From assembly GCA_003640385.1 (NCBI GenBank), contig RCAB01000315.1, positions 7,933 to 71,932 of the forward strand: a DNA stretch of 64,000 nucleotides, written 5' to 3'. The stretch comes from Setaria digitata (lineage: Eukaryota > Nematoda > Chromadorea > Rhabditida > Setariidae). This document shows, one piece after another, positions 1 to 25,386 of this stretch (its first letter is position 1; each line of letters opens with the position of its first letter). The position numbers and the translations under genes were made by a program. Under the pieces are notes generated by a model. The model saw only the letters and a program-made list of their open reading frames with translations. It had not been told where the DNA came from and did not search any database.

Positions 1-29
1 TGTGTGTGTGTGTGTGTGTGTGTGTGTGT
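1..29. repeat. (TG)n dinucleotide repeat at the window edge
   Basis: An uninterrupted TG microsatellite occupies the first 29 bases and probably continues to the left of the window. Confidence 0.95.
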
Positions 30-1973
30 TGACCTTGCGCAGATTTCACGACTCATTAGAATTTTCTTCTAAATAATGACTGCACACTATTCCTGTTCTA
101 TCCGCAATTTTCCAATAATCTTATCAACTTTTTTTTTTTTATATTAAATCTTTTAAAATTTCAGTCATTAGTTGCATATTTTGCAGAGTATCGCAGTAAA
201 CTATTTCAAAATTTCATAAGCTTCATTAAAGTAACCGTTCATGGCAGTTTGTTTTTGCTAGAAGAATAATTAATTAGATGCCAAGGATTTGAGATGAATT
301 TTATTTTTATTTTTTCAAACTATTCCAGTGGTACTGATTGCATCGATTGCATTCAAGGAAGAAAGTTAACACCGCCAGCTGAAGACATCAATCACTGATA
401 ATTGCCTTCGGGCGATAACTGTCTAAAGAAGTGGCTGTATAAATCATTTTCAGTTTTTATAAATGATAACTTTTTTTAAGCCAATGTTGCAAACATAAAA
501 GATATTAAAATTTTCATTTAATAGTACTAATTATTGTTTTTGTAGTGAAATAACTACAAACATTCGTTGTCCTTATATATTTATGCTTGATTCATTGCAA
601 CATATTCCCATTGCTTTACCTTACCTTATCAAAATTGCGGTCACTTACCATGCAATACTTCAGCGAAGTATTTATTATTTAGTGCTGTAATTAATTTGCT
701 TGATAAAGTGAAAATATTTTTGTTTTATCATTTGATGTTTTGAATTATAATTTTCTTCATGCAAAGTGACAGTTTGGCCTCGTTAAATTTCCGAAAAATA
801 CGAGAAAACTTGTTCAATATGAATGGTTAAGAAAGAGATTAGTGTGATATAATTATTACCTTGCCAATTGTTTACATCCTTCCCTAAGATATGCCTACGG
901 CAAGCTTCTTCCCTTTGTCATCGTTATCATCATCTAAACTGTTCTTTTCCCACCTTTTGATTTTTATTTTATTTTCTTTTTTAATTTCCTACGAAAAAGT
1001 GTGTGCATACTTAGTGAAATAAGAAAACAATTGAAAAGCTTCCTACTATTTTATTTCAATTTGAATATTCTTTTTTATTGAAAATTCTTCTGGTTGATAA
1101 ATTTTCTTTTACAATATTTGCTCGCTCAGTGATATGGAAAATTAAAGACTAGCAAGGTTATTCGGATCTCGAACTAAATTTTGACAATTATTTGGAGCTT
1201 TACGCAATCATCTGACTGACATTTAGCAAGTGTTTAATTTGCTATGTTTTAAACTCCACTACTGCTCGTAAATCTCCGATCTTTGTGTTAGAATGACCTC
1301 TTATCATTCATTTGCTATAACATTTAATTTAAATAATTTAGAAGAATTTGATTCACTTACCGATCAGTGTTTGGTTATTGTTTGGCCTTTTCATGTTTCT
1401 TCTTTTATCTATCTAATTATCTTCTGTTTATCCATTTATTTGTTTATCAAACATTTGCTTGTCATGTCTCTCTGCTGTTGCTGTATTGCTTACCTTTGAT
1501 GACTAATTAAGGTGCGAGTTCGAAGTGAAATGCATTAGTGTTTGTACACTGTTGCGAATATATTGAAAATATTAATTTATGAGAAGAAATTTTGATTTAA
1601 AAGTGTGTTTATGTACTGTATGATGCAGGGGAATGAACAAACTTCAGAAAAAAAAAGGTAAGGGAAGGATTGTCACGAAGATGAAGCAATCAAGTTGGGG
1701 TAACTCGGAACAACGAAATATGTTGTAGCTTGGAACTAACCAAATAACGGTAAATTGTGAAGAAGGGAAAATATGACATGATATTTATTTCTTTCAACTA
1801 TTAATTACCCTAATTATCATTCCATGGGTAATGAACGTAATGAACGACACATGGAATATGTATCAGCAAATTAAAATACTACCATTAACAATTTGAGGCA
1901 TTCCTTGGAGTATTATATAAAAATTAAGAAATAAATGCTAATTCTTCATTATTACTCAGTCAGGAAGAGCAAG

Positions 1974-2108
1974 CAACAGCAGTAAAAAAATAACAACAAC
2001 AATAGCGATAATAACAATAAGATTATTAACAGCGCAAACAGAAACAATAATAATAGTAACAAATAATAATAATAGCATCATCAGCAATAACAGCGACTAC
2101 AACAACCA
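1974..2108. repeat. Imperfect AAC/AAT/AGC trinucleotide repeat
   Basis: The stretch is built mostly of CAA, AAT, ATA and CAG triplets with no purine/pyrimidine balance. Open frames across it on the minus strand are repeat artefacts. Confidence 0.8.
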
Positions 2109-2318
2109 AACAAAAATATATTCCTTCTTCATTGGTTCGCTCTTTTCCCGACATTTTACCCCGCACCTTACCCGTCTCCCCGCCTTTATCCATAGCAGGA
2201 TATTTAAGAAAGAGGAGGAGGGAAGGAGCTGTCGTTTGCCTGCGGTAACCATCCATCTGTAATTGTCTACTGCAGTTACTGTCCCCTTCCTGCTCATTTT
2301 CCCGAATTTTAATGTGTT

Positions 2319-2349
<31 letters not shown>

Positions 2350-2601
2350 ATTTTAATCGGAAAATGAAATTGTGAGAAATTTCAATTTTTTAACGATTCA
2401 TGATGTTTGGCCAACTGTCATAATTGCCACTTTTTCCATTAAAAAAAATCTTTTTTCCTCATTTCATTTAAAAGGGGGGAAAAAAAAATCAGTGAAATTT
2501 AGAAATTACCGTCAAAATTGCAAATTTCTTTTATTTTATTTTTTTTGTTTAAATGAATTCTTCTAGAACAATAAAAGTTCTAAAGTCTTTTTGCAATGTT
2601 C

Positions 2602-2624
2602 TATATATATATATATATATATAT
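2602..2624. repeat. (TA)n microsatellite
   Basis: An uninterrupted TA dinucleotide run in the 5' flank of the HMG-box gene. Confidence 0.9.
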
Positions 2625-2781
2625 TTAAGGGTACAGCATATATGCATGAAAAAGAAAAATATTCATGTATATATTCAAATGAAAGAAAACTCATTTAAAA
2701 CTAATTAAAATCTGAAATTGTTCAATATTCTTTAAGGATGATGGATTTGCCAAAAACTATTCCTTCCTCTTTTTCCAGAAG

Positions 2782-4143
2782 ATGTATCATCAGCCGCCAT
2801 CAGTATACTATCCATCAGTACCATCATGTACAGATAACAGTTGCATTGATTTTGGAATTTATGGTATTGAACAGAATGATTGCTGTTTGGATTTGAATTG
2901 TATTGAGCCATCATTAATTCCTGAAGAGCAACAGATACATAGTTTTGCTACTGCTAATGCATACAGTGGCGTTAAAACTAGTTGTAGTAATGATACTATG
3001 GCTGATAGCACTGATCAAGTAATCAGCCGTACTTCACGTCGAACAATCAGGAAAAAGCGCTCAAAAAAGGATCCAAATGAGCCTCAAAAGTGGGACTTTT
3101 CGAAATTCCATCAAAACCTTTCAATAAATTCTTTTCAGGATCGAAATAAGTAATAACAACAATAAAAAAAAATTCGTGAACATAGGATTATTGTATACAA
3201 CTGTTCTGCTCAAATCTTAACAAGCTGTTATTAAAAATCTGATAAGAATATTGCTTGTGACAGTGAGATTGATAGCGATTGTAATAAGATAATGGCATAA
3301 TTCTGAATTTCTCACTAAATAATAACGATATGATAATGCAAATGGTAAAAAATTTGTCCGATAATGATCAATTATGCCATAGTGATGTCGTTATCAGTAC
3401 TGACAATGATTTATTTTAATGGCGAGGAATTATGCTGAGAACAAATTTCCCAAATAATGCACATCTAACAGTCTTTTGCTGCAAAAATCTACGAAATATT
3501 TTCATTTCAGGCCAGTTTCAGCATACGCTTTATTTTTTCGTGACACGCAAGCCTCCATAAAAGGCAGGAGTCCTAATGTCAGTTTTGGTGAAGTATCGAA
3601 AATTGTAGCATCAATGTGGGATTCGTTGGATTGCCGTGCAAAGAACGTTGGTTTTTATAATTTTATATTAAAAATTTCACAGGAAAAATTTAAATATGAA
3701 ATTTCATCAACTTCAAAGTTGCCTTTTTCAGTTGTACAAGCAGAGGACAGAAACAGCAAAAAAAGATTATTTAAAAAAGCTTGCTGCCTACCGCGCTCAG
3801 CAAATATCACGTGTAAGCGAATTTTGCATCATTTATATATCTAAGCTATATTCGAAATAATTTTTGGCATAGCTTATCCATTTAAGCTATTACAAATGTT
3901 GTTGAAATTGACCTCAGAAATCCTGTGAACTTATCTCAGGATGAATCAGTGAAACTGATGCCAGAAGAAGGAGGACATCCAGTAATGGAAACGACAATTT
4001 CTGCAGGCTCATCAAGTTTAAACCAAAATGAAAGATCTACTACAATGAATGAGGTGACCCTAGCAAGTTTGATTGCTCGTCCACCTGCAATAAACTTTTC
4101 ATCGTTATACCAGCATCAACGGTTCGTCAAGTTGAATCCATAA
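2782..4143 (+). CDS. TOX-family HMG-box protein
   Basis: Four exons, 2782-3089, 3511-3646, 3732-3812 and 3940-4143, all junctions in frame, give 242 aa. One HMG box lies at about residues 97-172. It opens with a basic stretch ([10 protein letters not shown]), continues with [17 protein letters not shown] and [16 protein letters not shown], and closes with [20 protein letters not shown]. This wording is characteristic of vertebrate TOX proteins rather than HMGB or SOX, so a nuclear DNA-binding regulator is expected. The N-terminal part is Ser/Thr-rich and acidic; the C-terminal 67 residues are unlike anything I recognise. The start was chosen because it follows an acceptor-like pyrimidine tract by three bases. 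The protein is shorter than vertebrate TOX (about 500 aa or more), so a 5' coding exon is possible. Confidence 0.85.
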
Positions 4144-4536
4144 ATAGTTCATCTCCTTTTCAGTGTTCTCCTTGGTTTCAATATTTAGATTTCTTTCTTT
4201 CGTTTTTTTTTTGTTTTGTACAGAACATTTCTAGAAAGTTTGAACTCACTTATTATTCTAATTTACATTAGCTTTATCTTCTTTTGAAATATCAAATGAA
4301 ATTCCGAAAAGCAGTTTTTCTTTTACACTGTTTCTCTTATTCAATAACTTTTTATTTAATTGCTCAACGAAAATTCTGCTAAATTTTTGTCGTGTTGTAT
4401 TTCAAGTTAGAATCCTTTTTTTTTTTTAACTTTTAGATTAAATCTTAAGAAATAGTTTTAATGATCACTCGAGTAGAAATTAAGTTTAAAATTTTAGTTT
4501 GAATCAAAAGGCGGAAAACAGCATTATTGGTAATAC
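4144..4536. other. Convergent intergenic interval
   Basis: This holds the 3' flanks of the HMG-box gene (plus strand) and of the small minus-strand gene. It is T-rich with several poly-T runs. No further coding exon is supported. Confidence 0.5.
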
Positions 4537-5197
4537 TTAGTGTGATAACAAGAATGTGAAGCAATGGATCAAGAGTGATCTCAAACAGAAAATGTCTAAT
4601 GAACTGATGCACTTCCAAATTAATCTTATTTAATTTCAGTTTCATGATTTTTGTCGTAGTTGCTTACAGATGACGATTATCTAGTAAATGGTGTACTTCT
4701 TTCTTTTCGATGCTTTCAGTAAAAGTAAAAGGTTCGACGGTACTAATCTTTTGCTTCAATTTTGTATAATATGCTGTCTGGGCTGCTTTAGTAAGGACCA
4801 TAGAAGTCAATTTCTGAGTCATCACTTTCTGATATTCAAGTTTTTTCGCAATAATTAATAATCGTAGTCTAAGACAATTAGGATTATCGTGATACAACGT
4901 AAGATTAGAAGAATATGTTTTAATATTAGACGACAAATCAACCTAAATCGAAATTAGATTATTGCATAATAAATTTGCATATGAATGGGCTAATATAAAT
5001 TTGGAAAGGCTTTTGTACTCTTCATTCGTTATGAATTCGAATAGAATTGGGCAGTATGGGTTAAGTTCAAACACCACTGAACAAATATCAATCAATTTCA
5101 CAGGGTCATCCATATGATATTTTTGTATATCACAAATTTCGTTCACCTTATCAGTCGATGCGTTGCTAACTCTTTTCATTCGTAAGGAAGGTTCCAT
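4537..5197 (-). CDS. Unrecognised small protein, three exons (tentative)
   Basis: A tentative minus-strand model joins 5019-5197, 4668-4868 and 4537-4603 in frame to give 148 aa. The start follows an acceptor-like ...TTTAACAG, as in trans-splicing. Exon 2 ends at a consensus GTAAGC donor. The middle is charged and helical (KKLEYQKVMTQKLTSM), and the last 20 residues are hydrophobic, which could be a tail anchor. An alternative to exon 2 starts further upstream in the same frame and contains an NPNCLRLRLL segment faintly like the NP-x-L-x-x-RL region of VMA12/TMEM199. That reading leaves an in-frame TAG and I do not trust it. I do not recognise the family. It lies head-to-head with the membrane-protein gene at 5485. 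Confidence 0.4.
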
Positions 5198-5484
5198 ACT
5201 GTTAAACAAATGTTCATAGGATTAAATTTTTAACAAAAAATAGAAATTTCCTTTAATATTGGCATCTTTTCATCTTCTGCTCATTTTTCAATTTCCAATT
5301 TGTTGCCAGAAATTTTCGTGTCACTTTCATAATTGATAAGGTTACAGCAATGATGTGAATTCATTTTTCATTTCAAGTTATACAGATCTGTAATGAAATA
5401 GCGCAAGCTATCTTCAGCTTCTCATGGACCAAAAACTTCTAATATTTCTGTTGCGATTAAAATTCTTCCATTTTTCAATTCCAG
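5198..5484. promoter_or_regulatory. Probable bidirectional promoter interval
   Basis: This short A+T-rich stretch separates two divergent gene models. It should hold the promoters of both, and it also probably contains the missing first exon of the plus-strand gene. No specific motif is claimed. Confidence 0.3.
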
Positions 5485-7137
5485 TACTTACAATGATATA
5501 AATCAAAATCAAACATTATTCTATTACCACGCAATACTTGGCATCGATTCTGTATCGTTAATTATCGAATTGATTGGCATTATAGCTACTGTAGCTACAT
5601 GTATTGTGATGCATGTTATCATGAAAAATTCTTACGAAGATACCGATGGGCCAATAGTTCATCACTTAATTCATAAAAAATATTATAGTAAACAACTGGA
5701 TAAATTTTTAAATGAACAAGATTTAAAAAATCAAACGGTATGTGGCGTGCTTTTGAACAAAGCTAAAATTCACTTACAAGTGAATTTTTTTTTTCCTGCA
5801 CATTGAAAGTTTGTTTTTTTCTCTTTTTTTTTTTAAAGAGTACTTGAAATTGAGGCTGCAAAGTGAAGTCTTTGGATTTTGAACATTTTTACTCCCGAAT
5901 TTTTCAATTTCAAGCTAGGAATTCTTGAGGAATCAACCAAATTTTCAAGTTCAGTCATTTCGTCTGTTTAACCCTTAAATGAATTTGAGCTTTNCTCCCG
6001 AATTTTTCAATTTCAAGCTAGGAATTCTTGAGGAATCAACCGAATTTTCAAGTTCAGTCATTTCGTCTGTTTAACCCTTAAATGAATTTGAGCTTTTGCA
6101 ATTTATCTTCCCAACGTTTTATATTCCCAACTTGAAATACTTTTATATTCCAATCACAATTTCAAAAAAATTATTTATGCGGAGGATTTCTTCGCCATTT
6201 CGGTTTTTCATTTGGACGTTTTTTCTCATTTGCTCATCTCCAATAACCCATATTGTAATCACAAACGAGGAAAAAAACAAAACTTTACAGCAGGTGACTG
6301 AGTTGTCAGCTGAAGAAAAGGAATGCAAAGCATTAAAAAAGCGGTAATATCTTTCTTGAAACAAACATCACATCTTAAGATTATAATTTGCCAGAAAAAT
6401 TTCTAACTTGGCAAATGATAAATTGTTTTAAAATAAAACAGAAGTTGAGCATAGAAATTTCCATTAGAATTTTCTTAAAAAATGAATTTAAATAGGTAAG
6501 GTTAGAAAAAATACAAGATCAGTTCGAATACTCCATCTCGATAAAATAATGCAAAATGTTTCCTTCTCCAGTTCTGAGTTCTTAGTTACTACTAAGCTCA
6601 ATATTATCTGTACCTAATTCGTAGTATCTAGCGCTGCGCAAATATCAGATGTCTTCAATTAAAGATATCTTAAAGATATTATTTGCATAAATTGAAAGCC
6701 TAAATTAAAATTTCAAAAAATCAGCAAATGACACATTTTATCAAATTAAATTTTAGGCAAAGAAGAAGGAAAAGCTTTTATAATTTAAATTTTGAAAAAA
6801 AAAAAAAATCCGTCAGCTAGCACAATAAACAATGAAGTATTCAGAGTATGAAAAGGAAGAAAAGAGTGCAGAATATTTTCCTGGATATTAAAGTATGAGG
6901 GAGAAAAAGAGACTAGGACGTATTCCGCACAAGAAACTGTGATTTTTGGTAGCAGAAACAACTGTGAAATAAATATTGACTGGGAAAGCTTGAAAATGCT
7001 GATTTAAAATATATCGATATTTCTAATGAAAGAGATATAAAAGAATCGTCAAACCTAATGTGCATGGTACTTTACATAAACTGATGACCCTTTTTCTATT
7101 TTGCAGGCGTTCTGCAACCTTATGGTACTTTGATTAG
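5485..7137 (+). CDS. Small single-pass membrane protein, 5' end unresolved
   Basis: Three exons are in frame: 5485-5737, 6291-6343 and 7107-7137 (stop TAG). Exon 1 begins with the last base of a split codon, so a coding exon upstream is required and was not found. An ATG at about 5426 would need an intron of only 35 nt. The product has a short outer segment with an N-glycosylation-type NQT. One hydrophobic helix follows, about 20 residues ending IATVATCIVMHVI. After it comes a hydrophilic tail of about 70 residues that is rich in Lys and Glu (SAEEKECKALKKRRS). The size and layout resemble small ion-channel accessory subunits, but no family motif was recognised. Intron 1 carries an assembly duplication. 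Confidence 0.5.
5892..6096. repeat. 102-bp direct duplication around a single N (assembly join)
   Basis: Positions 5892-5993 and 5995-6096 are the same 102 bases with one substitution (A/G near 5940), separated by one N at 5994. This is the signature of two contigs whose overlapping ends were joined without merging, so the true intron is probably about 103 bases shorter. A real tandem duplication is less likely because of the N. Confidence 0.85.
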
Positions 7138-8684
7138 GCTTTAAAGTAATAGCCCAATCATCTACATCATATCCTACACTTAAAATGTGTTAAATGAAAG
7201 GAAAAAAAGCACTTTAAATAAAATGAGAAGACTCGAATTCTGTCTTGTGATCTTGTGGCAAGCAAAAATTTCTCAAATTTGTAAATGGGAGTGCAACGGA
7301 AATTAAGATTTTTTTTTTTTTAAATATATATCACAGTATATTAGAAAGTCGCAAAAAAAATGCCACTTCAGTACAAACACAATTTAACCAGTATGACCAA
7401 ACCGATGTGTTCATAAAATATGTTTGGTAAAAGTTGTAAAGTTGCTGTCCTCACCCACTGGTTAATTATAAAACAAGCATATGCCGACCACATGTTATGA
7501 ATTCCATTTTTTCATCGTTTATTTAAGTGAAGTGGTGAAATGATGATTTGAAAAAAAGATTTACAGACAGACATATTTCTGATGATTATCGACAGAAAAC
7601 TTGCCACAAAGAGTTACTCCTTCATCTTCTTGATAATCCTTCAGAGGAAACAAAGAGAGAGAGAAAAAAAAAAAAAAAAAAAAAACTTTTCAGCACATTT
7701 GTTAGGAAGTGTGGAATGAATTAGAATTTCGCAATATAAACAAATGAGATCAATTTCATTACATGGAACTTCGGATATCACATAAAAAGCAATGTCAATC
7801 TCCTCTTCGGTAATTCTGGAATTTGTAGGAAGAAAATGATTATTTTACTTAAATACGAAATTAAACCTATGCTCAATATTAATTAAGATCAAAAATGGGA
7901 CCCAGCACTTCACTTAATGAGCACATATTTTTGATAACATGTTATGAATAAAGCCATACGAAAATCGTCAAATATCATAGATGGAACATTCAGAAGAATC
8001 GTAGGTCTAATTCATCTTTGAAGTGAAAAAAAAAAAAAAAATTTATGGCAGCTGCAACATTTTAAAAAGAAATACCGCTGATGAAAAAGCCTCTTTCAAT
8101 AATACAACCAATCGTGAGTTATTGCAAATTTATATAAATCATATAATTCCACAACAACAATAGCAAATTTGCAGAGCAAAATTTCCAAATATGTGCTTTC
8201 AAGGAATTGAAACAATTGGGAAAATTATCCAATGGAAATTTATGCAGATGAATAAAATTTGGTCACAATAAAGAGCAAAACACAACCAAACACTACTGCA
8301 TTTTTTAATTTTAATCATAAAAACTATATTCGGATATTAAATCCTCCCCCTCCTCCCCCCAAAAAAAAAAAAAAAATACAGTAGAATTACATTATCACAA
8401 GTCTCAAAAATTCACTATTACTACTTTTACTGTCATGATGCTGTCGACACGTCTCGAGGGAACATTTTTGTAAAATATAACAATTTACAAAAATTACTAA
8501 TACATAAAAGTTATCAACTGGCTGCTTACTGAAGATATTATGTAAAGTAAAAAAGTGAGCTTAAGTGCTAGTGAAAAGTCCCTATTTTTTTTTTCGATAA
8601 ATTTGCCAGTATCAGAATCCGTGACACAAAAACAAGAAAAAGTAAGTAAGAAAGTCCATTAAATATCATAAATAATAATCAACA
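7138..8684. other. Intergenic, A+T-rich
   Basis: This lies between the tail ends of the plus-strand membrane-protein gene and the minus-strand agef-1 gene. It contains several poly-A runs and no coding exon I can support on either strand. Confidence 0.55.
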
Positions 8685-21047
<12,363 letters not shown>

Positions 21048-23971
21048 ATCAACAGCATTTTTATTCTGAAATATTAATCACAAAAGAAAATAGCTGTCGA
21101 AAGATTAAAGACAATGTGATGGTACAAGGGAAAATCTACTAAGTACACTTTAGAAGTTATCGTTAGACTGTGACCACCCAACAGTTCAGACCTCAACCAC
21201 CAAATCCAATAACATCACTTTACGTGAAGTACCTCTTCCGCTCCTTCCACGTTTCACTCAAGGTTTCCAATTATAATACGGACAGGTTATGTTGCTATGC
21301 TCATCCCGTTCCAACAAACCAATGAAACTAATATAGATAATACAAAGTCATTCACATTACGAGCTATCTCACGTACAAAATAAATAGTACACATGTCTGA
21401 TTATTACTTCGAACGAAAGCCATGCACGTAATGTGATTTTTTTTTAACAGTAATTTAACAGTAGTAAACATTAAATGATAAAATGAAAATTGGAATCATC
21501 AAACTTTTTTGCGTAATTAGAATCTCACTAATCCCGTTATCACCTAACAGAATGTGTTTCTAAAGCATATTTAAACTTTCCAGAAACTCTTATCTACCGC
21601 TAAGAATTCCCTTGAGTGACACATTTGACAAGTTTGGAATTGAGTTTCTTTGCAGATTGATTTAATCAATCCACCGTTTATTCATTAGTAAGAGTTAATT
21701 TACCACTGATTTCATTCAATGACGAAGTTCATAGCAGAAAATTTTTTACTGCAAATAGATCTGGAATATCTGTGCGATACTAACTACAGTTGTGATTGCA
21801 TGCCGAATAAGTACAAGATGAAATCCGATCCTGCGATTAATCAGTCCTCTTAGCCTTTAATCTAATTGCTGGTAGCTCAAATTGTGAAGCAAAGTTTGCA
21901 TTTCAACTCAAATTTAACTCTTATTTTCCATCAATGGTATCGCCTATAAATTTAGTGATGCGATAAGATGTCACTGTTAGTGATAATGAATGGGGCATTG
22001 GTAATTCCAGCAAGATAGAAGTGACTGTTGAAGTGAAACATGAAAGCGATGACATTTATAAAATCGCTGAATAAAAGTATCATTTTAACCTTAGAAATTT
22101 GTCAATCATTTCTCTTTTTTTTTTGTCGGAATATCAGAAACCAATTACTCTCATATTGAAAGTTCCCGAAAAAATGAAAACCGCAAGATTTGATACATTC
22201 TGTCATTTTGTTGATAACAACGAAGAAAGGTAGGGGTGCGTTTTGTAAAATTAAGTACTCAGTGCGTTCTTTTGATATTGTAAAATATTTGCGCTCTCCA
22301 TCTTTCTCTGCCTATGAATTTTTTTCCTTTGCTTCGCTCACTGAATTTATCATTTCATAATTCTCTTCTGGATCATAGAAATGATTTATGGAAGCTTGTA
22401 ATTTAGTGTGAAGGAGGCTTTGAAGGAAAGTCATAATCCCGTTTTTATTTAATTAACATTTTAAAATTAAGCATTTTCGTCGACTTCACGCCCATTTAAT
22501 ATTGGTATGGATTTTTGATGGTATAGGCACCAAATAATTAAGTTTAATAAGCCACTAGTCACCAGCAAAAAATTAAAAGCAAATTGAAAGTATTTGTAAT
22601 TTTGCTAAAAGAGACAATTTTGTTGTGTTTTGTTTATTTAGCTTTTTTTGTGTAAACATTTTTTCGTACTTGAATGTTGGGTAAAAGTGGAATGCGGCAT
22701 AATGCCGGAACTGAATCTGCAAACTCTTGAGAGTATACTTGTCTGCTACTTTATGTCTCAACTTCATGGAACTAGACTTTAGAAGACAGCTTTTATGATG
22801 TGATGAATTAAATTTTATTTATTTATCTTACTTTGTAAAGCTTCGCATTTTTTACCAGTGGTGAAATTCTTTTCTAGTTATGAGTGCCAAATGTTAGGTG
22901 ATTTAATTAATTACTATTAATAGTTTCGAGTTTTCCTCGATCAGATTTAAAAACGTCTTATGGACCTTGGTAAAGGTAAAGGACTAGCTGTTGGTTCTTC
23001 AAACAAACGTAAAACCATTTTCGAAGAGGTACTAGTCAATTTTAAATATTACATTATTTTATTAGAACAATATCAATTCACTGTTTTAAAACCTCGTCAT
23101 CAACATTTACCCAAAGGTTCTTTGTTACTAAATGTAATGTACAGCTTTAAGTTTTATACTAGTACGCATACAGTAGCATTTTTATGTATGCAATATAGCA
23201 GCCCCAACAGCTTCCTTTCCTGCTAGTGTCATGTCAAAAGAATCGATTCTTTGCACTAATTTCGATAATCATTTTTTTGTTTTCATACTGAAATACACGT
23301 TAACCAGTCGTCAATTAAATCTGAATATTTTGTAAAATTGAAATTTAGCGACAAAAGTTACACTTATTATGAGAGAAACAAAATGCTCTAATAGTGTCAC
23401 ATGGATGTTGACCGATGGTACTAGTTACCGCTGGTAACTGAACATGATAGCAATAGTTGTAAGATGATAGTGTGAGTGGTGTGTTGATAGGATGGGTACT
23501 GTATCAGTATTGTAATGATAAATGAGGATCAATTGGAACATGAAAAATCATTCTCTCTTTCACAATTTTTACTATCATTCACTTCAACAAAAAACTCGAT
23601 TCCACCTGATCATTTTAATCATAATGCAGTAGTACTTTCGATGGTTTTGTTAAACTAATTATCATCGCAAAATATATAGCTCTATGTTTGAAATAAGCCA
23701 TCAAGATAACTATCCTATGTTTCACTATTAAGGTCACTCATTACAAAATAATGTAAATCATAGCCAATGTTAATTAAAATCTTCCGAGCACAATGATAAG
23801 TACTGGAATAGCTATTATAGTGATCATTTTCAAACGATTGTTGTACTCAATTGGTTAGGTATCATCTGCGAAACTTTATCAAATTATCAAATTCCTATTT
23901 ATTTTTCAGCGCTAAAATCCAGATAAGCTTGCCGGGAAATTTCTTCGTACCTCTTTTAAACGTCCGACAAG

Positions 23972-24087
23972 TCCTTTGATATGACTTCCGTTTAAGCCGT
24001 CAGGTACCTCTTTCGTCTCCAGAACTTCCTTTGACATATCTCGCATCTAAGCATCGAAAGTTCCTTGATATATCTCGCGTCTAAGCC
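23972..24087. repeat. Imperfect three-copy minisatellite
   Basis: A core of about 27 bases recurs at 23972-23998, 24026-24052 and 24061-24087. Each copy has the pattern TCCTT(T)GA-A-AT----C-C--TAAGC. Two of the spacers also share GTACCTCTTT. The stretch is more G+C-rich than its surroundings. Confidence 0.65.
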
Positions 24088-24689
24088 TCCGGCTATTGAT
24101 CATCCGATAAGGGCGCGGTGACTTAGTTTAGTGAATAATGTTTGAAATCAGGGGATCGGATAAAAATAATCGGTAGGGGCATCAGATATCACAAAGATTG
24201 GAATATACGTTAAGTGATTGTGTTCTGTCTTCGCGCAAAGTTGAACTGTTATTTCGATCTAAATTTTTGTTATAAATTTTGTTTTGTTTATTTTTCACTT
24301 ATCGTTTTTCCTTATGAAATCATACTAACAAGCAAATACGAATGCTAAAAATATATTCACAGTCATGTCAACGCTGATCACATATTCATACAAAGAAATC
24401 AATCATCTTTTCATGACTTTAGTTTGTTAAATGTTGCAAAGTCAATCTTAACGTATTTTCCTTCTTCTATTCTTTACAAACAGCACCCATTTGTTCACAG
24501 TTCTTCTTTACCGAAACATATTTTGAAATCCTTCAAAAAATATCAAATTTTCTTCTTTTTTTGTATGAAAATTACTTTATTTAGAATGATTAGGAGGAAT
24601 ACATGTATAATAATAATACATGCATAAATTTATGTGTCTTTATAACCTTTACCTTAAGATTTTCAAACATGATCCAATTTCAGGTTAAT

Positions 24690-24900
24690 GATGTAACGAC
24701 AAAATTAAAGATCATCTTTATTATCATTACCGTTAACACCATTATCATTACCATCACGAGGCAGTGGTAATAAAATTCAACAGCAGTGATCATCACTGCT
24801 ATTATAATGATCATTATTATTACTACCACTATTTCCACTGCCACTACTATGATCATTACCAACTTCATTATCACCACCATATCATCAATAACAATCAGCA
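24690..24900. repeat. ATT/ATC/ACC trinucleotide-rich region
   Basis: Degenerate ATT, ATC and ACC triplets fill this stretch and keep frames open on both strands. It includes a short inverted repeat AGCAGTG-ATCAT-CACTGCT at 24782-24800. Confidence 0.75.
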
Positions 24901-25016
24901 AGAATAAACGATACGAATATCAACCCAACCTGTTTCAATCGTTGCCACCCTTTTTAACCGCATCATCTTTACGGGGGTAAGTCGTTAGTGTTTATTCTGC
25001 ACAAAATATTGTATTA

Positions 25017-25163
25017 ATATATAATATAAAATATAAATTATATATATATACAAATAATATATATATGTACAAAAAAAATATATATATATATAAATAATAT
25101 ATATAATAGTAATTGTATATATATTAGGTATACATATATAATAAATGTGTATATATTTGTTCA
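25017..25163. repeat. TA-rich simple-sequence tract
   Basis: The stretch is almost entirely alternating T and A with a few interruptions. Confidence 0.85.
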
Positions 25164-25386
25164 TTAATCTTAACATAGTTGGGAGGGATGTCGCGGGCTG
25201 TGGAGAAACGGGGTGAATTTGGAGAGAGAGGTGAGAAAAGAAAAGGGGAGATGGGGGTACCTTTGCATTATCATTAACAAATTGTCGTATAAACACCCGA
25301 AACAACAACACTAAATTTGTGAAATGTGATATCGTTCTTTTCCTTCCTTTTTGTTCGGTCCTGTTCATAGTTGGCAACTTCCACTA

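Larger units (their letters stand above)
30..2781. other. Intergenic / possible 5' flank of the HMG-box gene
   Basis: This A+T-rich stretch shows no exon I can support. It contains long poly-T runs, a mixed AAC/AAT repeat and a TA repeat. The reading frames present lack splice context or protein-like composition. It ends with a pyrimidine-rich acceptor (about 2765-2779) three bases before the HMG-box gene's ATG, consistent with trans-splicing or with an unseen upstream non-coding exon. Confidence 0.6.

Noticed and set aside
1293..1499. Plus-strand 68-residue hydrophobic frame
   Set aside because: Phe/Ile/Leu-rich translation of T-rich DNA with no splice context or recognisable motif.
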